The position numbers were made by a program, and so were the translations under genes. A DNA stretch of 32,447 nt from an uncultured Bacteroidales bacterium (GTDB lineage Bacteria; Bacteroidota; Bacteroidia; Bacteroidales; P3). The notes beneath the pieces were generated by a model. It worked only from the letters and a program-made list of their open reading frames with translations. It was not told where the DNA came from and made no database searches. The stretch lies in NCBI GenBank assembly GCA_905233895.1, contig CAJOFL010000021.1:1-32447 (forward strand), read 5' to 3'. Of this stretch, positions 1 to 11,622 are shown piece after piece (position 1 is the stretch's first letter; every line of letters begins with the position of its first letter).

Positions 1-240
1 ACCTCGATGAGGGTCGAACCTGGTGTGCTGACCCTCTTTTCGATGCAGTCGAAGGAAGACCCCTGCAAGATATACATCCTCGAAATCTACGCCGACCGCC
101 AGGCCTATCAGAGCCACCTCCATACGGCCCACTTCAAGAAATACAAGGAAGGCACCGCCCGGATGGTAAAGAGTTTGAAGCTCATCGACTCCAACCCATT
201 GGTAAAGCCGGACTTCGGGAAATTGAAAGTTAAGTATTAA
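1..240 (+). CDS. ABM-domain quinol monooxygenase-like protein (YgiN type), 5' truncated
   Basis: The reading frame is open to the left edge, so the N-terminus lies outside the window. The visible C-terminal ~79 residues match the antibiotic-biosynthesis-monooxygenase (ABM) fold of YgiN-like small proteins: an EPGVLTLFSMQ strand, then KEDPCKIYILEIYADRQAY, then an HFKKYKEGT helix. Proteins of this family act in the cytoplasm as small dimers and are linked to quinol oxidation or electrophile handling; the substrate here is unknown. The gene ends 11 bases before a flavodoxin gene and is probably co-transcribed with it. The last codons (KLKVKY) lie in an AAAGTTRA-like repeat tract that continues into the start of the next gene. 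The family call is fairly sure, the reaction is not. Confidence 0.8.
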   Translation, partial: TSMRVEPGVLTLFSMQSKEDPCKIYILEIYADRQAYQSHLHTAHFKKYKEGTARMVKSLKLIDSNPLVKPDFGKLKVKY

Positions 241-251
241 AAGTTGAAACT

Positions 252-872
252 ATGAAAGTTAAAACAATGATTGTGGCAGCCCTCGCACTCCTTATGGCCA
301 CTGGCTGCAATGCACAAAACAAGCAAGAGAATACTAACCAAAAAACGCAATCAAACAATAACACAATGAACAAGATAGTCATCTTCTTCTCCCACGCGGG
401 CGACAACTACAGCGTGGGCAACATCGAGGTCGGCAACACCAAGATCGTGGCCGACTACATCAGCGAAACCACCGGTGCTGATCAATACGAGATCGTCACC
501 CACAAGTACGACGGAATGGCCTATACGCCGCTTATCAACCTCGCGCAGGAAGAAGCCAACAAAGGCGAGCTGCCTCCTTATGAAGAATCTGCTCCCGACC
601 TCAGCCGGTACGACACCGTCTTCATCGGCGGCCCCGTGTGGTGGGGTACCTATCCACAGGTGATGTTCACGCTCTTCAAGGACATCGACCTCACCGGCAA
701 GACCGTCATCCCCTTCACCACCCACGAGGGCAGCGGCCTGGCCAACTGCGTCGACGACGTGAAGAAAGCCTTCCCCAAGGCCAATGTCCAGAAAGGCTGG
801 AGCATCTATGGACACGAAGTCCGCACAGGCAAAGCCAAGGTGGAGAAATGGCTGAAAGGATTAGGTTATTGA
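252..872 (+). CDS. Flavodoxin-family lipoprotein
   Basis: This 206-residue protein has an N-terminal lipoprotein signal (hydrophobic stretch, then ATGC with the lipidated Cys at residue 19), an Asn/Gln-rich linker, and a flavodoxin fold from about residue 40. The start of that fold reads KIVIFFSHAGDNYSVGN, followed by GNT near residue 63 where FMN phosphate is bound. GGPVWWGTYP and PFTTHEGSGL are the usual flavin-isoalloxazine loops of the flavodoxin_4 group. It is expected to be an FMN-dependent quinone/nitro-type reductase or electron carrier on the periplasmic face. An internal ATG at 366 would give a cytoplasmic form without the signal; the upstream ATG is preferred because the signal is intact. 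It follows the ABM gene by 11 bases, fitting a redox operon. Confidence 0.88.
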   Translation: MKVKTMIVAALALLMATGCNAQNKQENTNQKTQSNNNTMNKIVIFFSHAGDNYSVGNIEVGNTKIVADYISETTGADQYEIVTHKYDGMAYTPLINLAQEEANKGELPPYEESAPDLSRYDTVFIGGPVWWGTYPQVMFTLFKDIDLTGKTVIPFTTHEGSGLANCVDDVKKAFPKANVQKGWSIYGHEVRTGKAKVEKWLKGLGY

Positions 873-948
873 TAACCCAGCGGTAGCTGCGATGGATGAC
901 ATTGGTGGATAGTATAAAATGAGGAACTTCGCAGTTCTGTAAAACTGA

Positions 949-975
949 AATAGGCCGTCGAACTGACGGCCTATT
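949..975 (+). terminator. Hairpin after flavodoxin gene
   Basis: Perfect 11-bp stem (949-959 with 965-975) and a 5-base loop, 76 bases past the flavodoxin stop. No clean T-run follows, so intrinsic termination is likely but not certain. Confidence 0.55.
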
Positions 976-1027
976 ATGTTAAAAAAGTGTTAAAGTGCCA
1001 GCAATGGTTTCTTGCAGTTACGATATT

Positions 1028-1045
1028 ACTTACCCCAAAGTAAGT
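1028..1045. promoter_or_regulatory. Palindromic operator candidate upstream of the cupin gene
   Basis: ACTTAC-N6-GTAAGT is a perfect 6-bp dyad with a 6-base centre. It lies about 20 bases upstream of the -33 element of the cupin promoter. The dyad is directly visible. That it binds an HxlR/MarR-type regulator is inference from the redox genes around it; no such regulator gene is in the window. Confidence 0.4.
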
Positions 1046-1066
1046 GGCTTACGCGCGGGTACCTTC

Positions 1067-1097
1067 TTGCGGGTTTTTGGAAAGCATTGTATTTTTG
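1067..1097 (+). promoter_or_regulatory. Bacteroidota-type promoter for the cupin gene
   Basis: TATTTTTG (1090-1097) matches the TAnnTTTG -7 box. TTG at 1067-1069 lies 20 bases upstream. The start codon follows at 1139. Confidence 0.7.
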
Positions 1098-1138
1098 CAA
1101 TCGAAAAATCAATCAAGAAACCTTAAAAAAGAACAGCA

Positions 1139-1591
1139 ATGAGAACAATTGAAAACATCAAGAGCGGTCGCAACTATGCCGCCGTCAACGTAGGAAGTAT
1201 TGAACAGATTATTGAGCACCAGCTCCCAATGGGTCCCAATGTCATCCAGGGCAAGGTGTTCGTTGGTCAGGCGGTGGGTGCTACCGGTAGCGAGCTGTCG
1301 TTTCAGACACTCGTCCCAGGTCAGGACAGCGGATTCCTGCACACCCACAAGACCCACGAAGAACTCTACATCATCCTGCGCGGCAACGGCACCTATCAGG
1401 TCGACGGCGAGCAGTTCCCCGTCAGCGAGGGCACCGTGGTTCGCGTCAGTCCCGACGGTCGTCGCGCCCTGAAGAACACGGGTTCCGAGCCCCTTACCAT
1501 GCTTTGCATCCAATACAAGGCCAACGCCTTCACCGAGGCCGACAGCCCGATGACCGACGGCAACATCCTCAGCGACCCGTTGAATTGGTAA
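1139..1591 (+). CDS. Small single-domain cupin protein
   Basis: A cytoplasmic 150-residue protein with one cupin barrel. The first cupin motif is clear: H68, H70 and E74/E75 in GFLHTHKTHEELYIILRG. In the second motif (PVSEGTVVRVSPDGRRALKN) the usual metal-binding His is replaced by Arg (R108/R109), so the metal site has at most three of the usual ligands. It has its own promoter and a dyad operator candidate upstream, and it is followed after 23 bases by a metallo-beta-lactamase-like lipoprotein gene. Cupins of this kind often accompany ABM monooxygenases and flavodoxins in quinone/electrophile-response loci. The specific reaction cannot be told from sequence. Confidence 0.8.
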   Translation: MRTIENIKSGRNYAAVNVGSIEQIIEHQLPMGPNVIQGKVFVGQAVGATGSELSFQTLVPGQDSGFLHTHKTHEELYIILRGNGTYQVDGEQFPVSEGTVVRVSPDGRRALKNTGSEPLTMLCIQYKANAFTEADSPMTDGNILSDPLNW

Positions 1592-1614
1592 ACAATTAAA
1601 ATAACGATATAGAA

Positions 1615-2493
1615 ATGAAAAAATCAATCATCCTGATGGCCGCAGCTGCCATCCTTGCCGTAGGCTGCAAAAACAACAATAACGAAAACCAAAACGATAC
1701 CGCTATGAGCACACAGAAAGAAACCGTTGGCCAGTTCCAAGCCTACGAGCTTGACGGATTCAAGCTGCACGTCTACAACTCGAACGATGTCATGTTCGAC
1801 GCCAGCTACATCATCGAAGGCCGCGACGGCCTCGTGGTGATGGAGTACCCCCTCTTCAAGGTAAATGCCGCCGAGTTTGCCGAATACATCAAGTCCCTTG
1901 GCAAGCCCGTAGTGACCGACATCACCGACTACCACCTGGGTGGCAGCGACCAACTGCCAATTGTGATGCCAGAGGGCATGCCTAAGTTCATCGAAGGCCC
2001 CATCTATGGCGGCATGATGAAAGGCTTTGCCGAGCAGTTTGGCGAGACGATGGTCGACCTGCCCACGCAGCAGGCCACCGAGGTGCCCTTTGGCAGCACT
2101 CAGAACTACGCCGGTGTCGACTTCCGCTTCGACCGCGGTGCCGCGAGCGACTTCCCCGGTTCTATGATCCTCATCGGCAACCAGGTGTGCTACACCCACT
2201 GGGCTCCCTATCAGATGCACATGAGCCCCCTGCAGCTGGGCAGCAAAGAGGCCATCGACGCCGAACTGGCAGCCACCAAGGCTGAACTGACCACGGGTGC
2301 CAAATACTTCATCGGCGGTCACGGTGGCTTGGTTGAGAAGCCTGCCGTCGAAGCCCGCATTGCCTACCTCGAGAAGGTCAAACAGATCCGCGCCGAGTGC
2401 AAGAATGCCGCTGCCTTTGCTGATGCTCTCGCCAAAGCCTACCCCGATATGCCCGGCGACATCGCCCCGTTGGCAGAAGCACTCTATAAGTAA
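1615..2493 (+). CDS. Metallo-beta-lactamase-fold-like lipoprotein with degenerate metal site
   Basis: 292 residues with a lipoprotein signal (AVGC, Cys18) and an Asn-rich linker. The body resembles the MBL fold: an SYIIEGRDGLVVME strand pair, then TDYHLGGSD at residues 104-112 where active enzymes have HxHxDH, a late YTHW (H195), and a GGHGG turn (H236). Only one His of the HxHxDH cluster remains, so a normal di-zinc hydrolase is unlikely. It may be a binding protein or use a different metal arrangement. It lies 23 bases after the cupin gene and is probably in the same transcript. The fold assignment rests on motif order, so it is moderate. Confidence 0.6.
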   Translation: MKKSIILMAAAAILAVGCKNNNNENQNDTAMSTQKETVGQFQAYELDGFKLHVYNSNDVMFDASYIIEGRDGLVVMEYPLFKVNAAEFAEYIKSLGKPVVTDITDYHLGGSDQLPIVMPEGMPKFIEGPIYGGMMKGFAEQFGETMVDLPTQQATEVPFGSTQNYAGVDFRFDRGAASDFPGSMILIGNQVCYTHWAPYQMHMSPLQLGSKEAIDAELAATKAELTTGAKYFIGGHGGLVEKPAVEARIAYLEKVKQIRAECKNAAAFADALAKAYPDMPGDIAPLAEALYK

Positions 2494-2518
2494 ACTTTCT
2501 TCTACATCATAAAGCATT

Positions 2519-2550
2519 ACGGGCGGGCTTAAGCGAAAAAGTCCGCCCGT
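2519..2550 (+). terminator. GC-rich hairpin after the MBL-like gene
   Basis: Stem 2519-2528 with 2541-2550 (10 bp including one G-U pair) around a 12-base loop. Only a short T-run follows, so it is a plausible but not ideal terminator. Confidence 0.55.
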
Positions 2551-2565
2551 TTGCGAAAAAAGTCG

Positions 2566-2573
2566 TACCTTTG
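2566..2573 (+). promoter_or_regulatory. -7 box for the macrodomain/sirtuin operon
   Basis: TACCTTTG matches TAnnTTTG. No convincing TTG was found at the usual 19-20 base spacing. Confidence 0.55.
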
Positions 2574-2589
2574 CATCCGGAAAAAAGAA

Positions 2590-2718
2590 TTGCCTTATGA
2601 CCAAAGACTTCATCCTGGTCGCAGCTTCATGCCCGTCATGCAACAACTGCTTGACTGGGCCTACAACAACCTCCACGACATCGTAACCGACCGCGAGAAA
2701 TACTATGGACAGGATTGA
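2590..2718 (+). CDS. Possible 42-residue ORF preceding the macrodomain gene (or gene remnant)
   Basis: A TTG-initiated frame just after the promoter encodes a protein-like sequence including PGRSFMPVMQQLLDWAYNNL and DREKYYGQD. Its stop overlaps the macrodomain start by 14 bases, which would allow translational coupling. The amphipathic, aromatic composition looks more like real coding than random sequence, but no family is recognised and there is no ATG at the start. An alternative ATG at 2597 reads a different, low-quality frame of 29 codons. It could be a small protein of the operon, a leader, or the tail of a decayed gene. In Gram-positive SirTM operons this position holds the GcvH-L substrate gene; no GcvH similarity is seen here. 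Confidence 0.3.
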   Translation: MPYDQRLHPGRSFMPVMQQLLDWAYNNLHDIVTDREKYYGQD

Positions 2719-3499
2719 AAACATCGACTTCTGCATACGCTACCTGCTGGAGCAGAACCATATGCATGCCGACATTCCGGCCACACTGCCTGAGAGGCAA
2801 CGCCTGCTGCGGGCGCTGATGAACGTATGGGAACCGCAGCCGTTGAGCGAGGCGTTTCTCCGTGCACAGGATGCGGAGCTGCAGGCGCAGCTGCAGGACA
2901 AGGGTATTATTGATTGCGATAAAGCGCCAATGCTTGAATGTGAGAGTGGATTGTCGCTTTGGCAGGGCGACATCACGCGGCTGAAGGTGGATGCCATCGT
3001 CAACGCTGCCAACAGCCAGGGGCTGGGGTGCTGGCATCCACTACATGCCTGCATCGACAACGCCATCCACTCGGCGGCGGGGCTGCAACTGAGGCAGGAG
3101 TGCAACGACGTACTGCGTGGCGGCGAGATTGCCACCGGCGGGGCCATCATCACACAGGGCTACAACCTGCCCGCCAAGTATGTGATACACACCGTTGGGC
3201 CTATCGTGCCCACCGGCATTCCCACCATAGAGCAGGAATTGCAGCTGGCGCAGTGCTACCGCAATAGCATCGGGCTGGCCATTGAGAACGGTTGCCGCAG
3301 CATCGCCTTCTGCTGCATCTCGACGGGAGAGTTCCGCTTTCCCAATCGCCGCGCTGCCGAGATCGCCATCGACGTGGTTAAGGAATACACCACCTCTTAC
3401 GCATTAACGCACTCACACAATAACGCATTTACTATAGTTTTCAACGTCTTCAAAGACATCGACTATGACATCTACCGCCAGCTACTCCGAGCGAATTAA
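2705..3499 (+). CDS. Zinc-type macrodomain protein-ADP-ribose hydrolase (SirTM-linked)
   Basis: 264 residues: an N-terminal helical segment (about 1-75) and a macrodomain. Signature motifs are LWQGDITRLKVDAIVNAAN (85-103), GCWHPLHACIDNAIH with the putative zinc ligands C109, H114 and C116, and AFCCISTGEFRFP (201-213). These match the zinc-dependent macrodomains encoded beside SirTM sirtuins in Streptococcus and Staphylococcus, which remove mono-ADP-ribose from the protein modified by the sirtuin. The next gene is such a sirtuin and overlaps this one by 35 bases, supporting a write/erase pair. Near the C-terminus the codons at 3396-3432 are a quasi-repeat (TTACGCATTAACGCA-like) encoding YALTHSHNNA, probably a tolerated insertion. 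Confidence 0.9.
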   Translation: MDRIENIDFCIRYLLEQNHMHADIPATLPERQRLLRALMNVWEPQPLSEAFLRAQDAELQAQLQDKGIIDCDKAPMLECESGLSLWQGDITRLKVDAIVNAANSQGLGCWHPLHACIDNAIHSAAGLQLRQECNDVLRGGEIATGGAIITQGYNLPAKYVIHTVGPIVPTGIPTIEQELQLAQCYRNSIGLAIENGCRSIAFCCISTGEFRFPNRRAAEIAIDVVKEYTTSYALTHSHNNAFTIVFNVFKDIDYDIYRQLLRAN

Positions 3500-4301
3500 C
3501 CTCCTGCGCAACGCCATCAAAGGTGCCGACCGCATCGTTATCGGCGCCGGCAGCGGCCTATCGACGGCCGCAGGACTGGATTACGCCGGCGAGGACTTCC
3601 GCTGTGAGTTCGCCGCCGACATTGAAAAGTACGGCCACACTGACCTATACTCCGCTGGTTTTTACCGTTATTCGACAGCCGAGGAATACTGGGCGCACTG
3701 GGCCAAGCACATCTGGTTCTGCCGCTATCGTACGGGGGCGTTTACGCTCTATAAACAACTACAAAACCTCTTCCCTAATGCTTTCGTTGTGACAACAAAC
3801 GTTGACGCTCAGTTCGAGCTGGCAGGTTTCCCCACGGAGCGTATCTTCGCCACTCAAGGCGACTACCGCTGGTTTCAGCCAGTGTCTGGAACCCCGAAAA
3901 CATTGATTGACAACCACGAGTGGGTGATGCGAGTGCTGCCGCTCATCGACGACTGTCGCATACCCACGGAGATGATTCCCACCATGCCCGACGGCAGCCC
4001 AGCTGCAATGAATCTGCGCATCGACGAGACCTTCGTCGAAGACTTTCGCTGGCACCGGCAGGCGCGACGCTACACCGATTTCGTGCAGCAGGCCTCACAG
4101 GGCAAACTCTTGTTGCTCGAATTCGGCATAGGCTACAACACCCCCGGCATCATTCGCCTCCCTTTCGAGCAGATGGCACAACGCTTCCCCCACACCACCC
4201 TCATACGTTTCAACCGCGACAACCCCGAGCCCTACATCCAAGACCTCCCGCGTTTCCTCTCCTTCACCGAAGACATCACCGAAATACTCAACCGGCTATG
4301 A
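3465..4301 (+). CDS. SirTM-type sirtuin (protein ADP-ribosyltransferase), no zinc ribbon
   Basis: 278 residues. The Rossmann NAD+ motif is GAGSGLSTAAG (27-37), followed by a TTNVD motif (110-114). The position of the canonical deacetylase His is Gln (ATQGDY, Q131), as in class M sirtuins (SirTM), which ADP-ribosylate rather than deacetylate. The late EFGIGYNTPGIIRLPF segment also matches SirTM. The two cysteine pairs that normally hold structural zinc are absent: the region 137-185 has only C164. The gene overlaps the macrodomain ORF by 35 bases and its stop overlaps the next ATG (ATGA), so the three are translationally coupled. No GcvH-L or LplA2 gene, the usual target system, is in the window. 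Confidence 0.87.
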   Translation: MTSTASYSERINLLRNAIKGADRIVIGAGSGLSTAAGLDYAGEDFRCEFAADIEKYGHTDLYSAGFYRYSTAEEYWAHWAKHIWFCRYRTGAFTLYKQLQNLFPNAFVVTTNVDAQFELAGFPTERIFATQGDYRWFQPVSGTPKTLIDNHEWVMRVLPLIDDCRIPTEMIPTMPDGSPAAMNLRIDETFVEDFRWHRQARRYTDFVQQASQGKLLLLEFGIGYNTPGIIRLPFEQMAQRFPHTTLIRFNRDNPEPYIQDLPRFLSFTEDITEILNRL

Positions 4302-4747
4302 TACAACAAGCAATAGATTTCCTCCGCGAACACCCTGAGGGCGTGCTAGCCACCGTCTCCGACAATCGTCCGCAGACCCGTGTGTTTCAGGTGATGAAGA
4401 TTGAGGGCACCACCCTCTATTTCGCCACCGCGCCACAGAAGGCCATCTGGCAGCAGCTGCAGGCGAACCCCGCCGTCGAGTTCCTCGTCCTGCACAACCG
4501 CGTCTCCGTCCGCTGTTCCGGGACGGTTTCGTTCGATGTCGACTACGACACGAAACGTTGGATCTACGACCACAACCCCGTTCTTCCGCGCCTTTACTCC
4601 TCCTACGACACCCTCGTCTACTTCCGTCTGCCCATTGCCCGCTTCGAGTACTTCGACCTCCGTCCCATGCCACCCATTAACAAGCACTTCGACCTCACCA
4701 ACGGCACCACCGCCGACGGCTTCCGCGGGGAGCGGTTTTCAAACTGA
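4298..4747 (+). CDS. Pyridoxamine 5'-phosphate oxidase-family FMN-binding protein
   Basis: 149 residues, one split-barrel PPOX domain. The start HPEGVLATVSDNRPQTRVFQ and the strand LYFATAPQKAIWQQL (the usual FMN phosphate-binding region, TxxxxxK) are typical of small general-stress-type PPOX proteins. The true start is the ATG at 4298, which overlaps the sirtuin stop as ATGA; the frame is open further upstream but only inside the sirtuin gene. It is cytoplasmic and probably binds FMN or F420-like cofactors; its substrate is unknown. SirTM operons in Gram-positives often include flavin oxidoreductases, so a PPOX partner here fits a redox-stress role. Confidence 0.83.
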   Translation: MIQQAIDFLREHPEGVLATVSDNRPQTRVFQVMKIEGTTLYFATAPQKAIWQQLQANPAVEFLVLHNRVSVRCSGTVSFDVDYDTKRWIYDHNPVLPRLYSSYDTLVYFRLPIARFEYFDLRPMPPINKHFDLTNGTTADGFRGERFSN

Positions 4748-5038
4748 GAATTCAAACCACGAAAAATGTTTAATCTTTTAGGCATTTAAACCCACTCTAA
4801 TTCGTTTTGGATTTCAACTTATTCTTGATACTTACAATCCTCAGTAATTGCAACCCAAATGTAACCGAGATGTAACCGAAATAGTATTAAAAACAGAAAC
4901 AAGCTGAAAAGAAACAACAGAAAACTTACCCAATAAGATGCTGATTCATAACAATATTATTATTAACTGAAACATAGTGCTCCCCACTGAAATGTTAGTT
5001 CCATAACCTTCAGGGGGAGCAAAACGAGCGCTGAAACA
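4748..5038. other. AT-rich gene-free stretch with an 11-bp-spaced direct repeat
   Basis: No convincing ORF. ATGTAACCGA occurs twice, at 4859-4868 and 4870-4879, an 11-base period close to one helical turn. This could be a protein-binding site. A GC-rich hairpin (4979-4985 with 5014-5020, inner TGAA/TTCA 4988-4991 with 5009-5012) leads directly into the strong terminator. No clear TAnnTTTG promoter was found in the stretch; TATTCTTG at 4820-4827 has one mismatch. Confidence 0.4.
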
Positions 5039-5054
5039 TCAGCGCTCGTTTTTT
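5021..5054 (+). terminator. Strong intrinsic terminator
   Basis: Perfect 14-bp stem (5021-5034 with 5039-5052), a 4-base loop AACA, and a T-run of six at 5049-5054. It is 270 bases past the PPOX stop, so it ends either a long 3' UTR or a separate small RNA. Confidence 0.88.
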
Positions 5055-5080
5055 ATCTTTTCCAATTCAAAAATTATTTG

Positions 5081-5088
5081 TATATTTG
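5081..5088 (+). promoter_or_regulatory. -7 box for the phoH operon
   Basis: TATATTTG matches TAnnTTTG and is followed by GCAGCGT, with the start codon 27 bases further. It sits just after the terminator, so this operon is transcriptionally separate. Confidence 0.7.
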
Positions 5089-5114
5089 CAGCGTATATGT
5101 ATGATTGATTATTC

Positions 5115-5297
5115 ATGAAAACATTGCTTATAGTGTTGATTATCGCTGCGGTGGCTGTTGGCCTGATGATGGCTGCGCTGGGCTTGAAGATGCTGCTGCA
5201 CAGAGAGCATGAATTCCGCCGTCCGTGTGCCAATGCCGACCCCAAGACCGGACGTTGTGCCAACTGCACATGCGACAAGAAGATAAAAAACAGATGA
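5115..5297 (+). CDS. Small membrane protein with cysteine-rich tail
   Basis: 60 residues: one N-terminal transmembrane helix (about 3-27, KTLLIVLIIAAVAVGLMMAALG) and a short basic tail carrying RPCAN...GRCANCTC, four cysteines within about 17 residues. The cysteine layout suggests metal or Fe-S binding at the membrane face, but this is inference. It has its own promoter, and phoH starts 13 bases after it. Small TM/Cys proteins such as NqrM have a similar build, but the sequence is not clearly that family. It is likely real: good codon use, promoter position and tight spacing to phoH. Confidence 0.65.
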   Translation: MKTLLIVLIIAAVAVGLMMAALGLKMLLHREHEFRRPCANADPKTGRCANCTCDKKIKNR

Positions 5298-5310
5298 GAA
5301 ATAACGCCCA

Positions 5311-6244
5311 ATGAACGAACAGATAACAGAGAAGATTTTCTCCCTAGAGGAGATTGACTATGCCCGCTTTTGGGGACAAAATGACCGTATGCTTGAGTTT
5401 GTGAAGATGCTGTTCCCTAAACTGAAGATTATTGCCCGTGGCGATATGCTTAAAGCTATCGGTGCTGAAGAGGATATCGCGTGGTTCGATGGAAAATTGC
5501 AGGCCATGATGACATATTATGACAAGTTCGGACGCATCACGGAGAATGCTATTATGGGTATCATGGAGAGTACAGGAGGAAGTCCTGAGGCCGAAGTGAG
5601 CGATGAGGTTCTGGTGCATGGTCGCAATGGCCTTCTCATAAAGGCTCGCACACCCAATCAGCAGCGTCTTGTTCGCTCAGTATATGAGCACGACATGGTG
5701 TTCGCCATCGGCCCGGCGGGTACAGGAAAGACCTACACCGCTGTGGCGATGGCTGTCCGCGCGTTGAAGAACAAGGAGGTGCGCCGTATTATACTGACCA
5801 GACCTGCAGTGGAGGCGGGTGAAAACCTGGGTTTTCTGCCAGGTGACTTGCGTGACAAGCTCGACCCCTATCTGCAGCCCCTCTATGATGCATTGCGTGA
5901 CATGATTCCCCAACAGAAGCTGCTTTCTTACTGGGAAGACAATACTATTGAGATTGCCCCTTTGGCGTTCATGCGAGGCCGTACCCTGGATAATGCCTTT
6001 GTAATCCTCGACGAGGCACAGAATGCAACCTCGGCCCAGCTCAAGATGTTCCTCACCCGTATGGGGCGTAACGCCAAATTTGTGGTAACTGGTGACCTGA
6101 CCCAAGTTGACTTACCGCGTCACCAACAGAGCGGACTTCTTCAGGCGGTACAGATACTGCGAAATGTGAAGGGGATAGACATTATCGAACTTGACAATAG
6201 TGATGTGATCCGCCATCGACTCGTAACTGATATTATCCGTGCTT

Positions 6245-6267
<23 letters not shown>
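5311..6267 (+). CDS. phoH: PhoH family ATPase
   Basis: 318 residues, of usual PhoH length. The P-loop GPAGTGKT is at 134-141, a [16 protein letters not shown] segment at 164-179, and the Walker B VILDEAQN at 231-238, followed by [12 protein letters not shown] and SGLLQA. These are diagnostic of the PhoH/PhoL family of cytoplasmic ATPases, often linked to RNA metabolism and ribosome-associated stress functions. The first 100 residues form the N-terminal domain seen in PhoL-type members. Its last 23 bases overlap the ispE start, so the two are translationally coupled. Confidence 0.93.
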
Positions 6268-11606
<5,339 letters not shown>

Positions 11607-11622
11607 CGTAATTACGAATACA

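Noticed and set aside
2597..2686. ATG-started 29-codon frame before the macrodomain gene
   Set aside because: Ser/Thr/Cys-rich end and early stop; the alternative frame from 2590 is more protein-like and overlaps the next start.
1624..2736. Long reverse-strand reading frame (370 codons) opposite the MBL-like gene
   Set aside because: It is the mirror of a well-supported forward gene with signal peptide and promoter; its translation has no family features.
3920..4297. N-terminal extension of the PPOX gene
   Set aside because: It lies wholly inside the sirtuin gene, is His/Arg/Pro-rich, and the ATG at 4298 gives the family N-terminus and an ATGA overlap.
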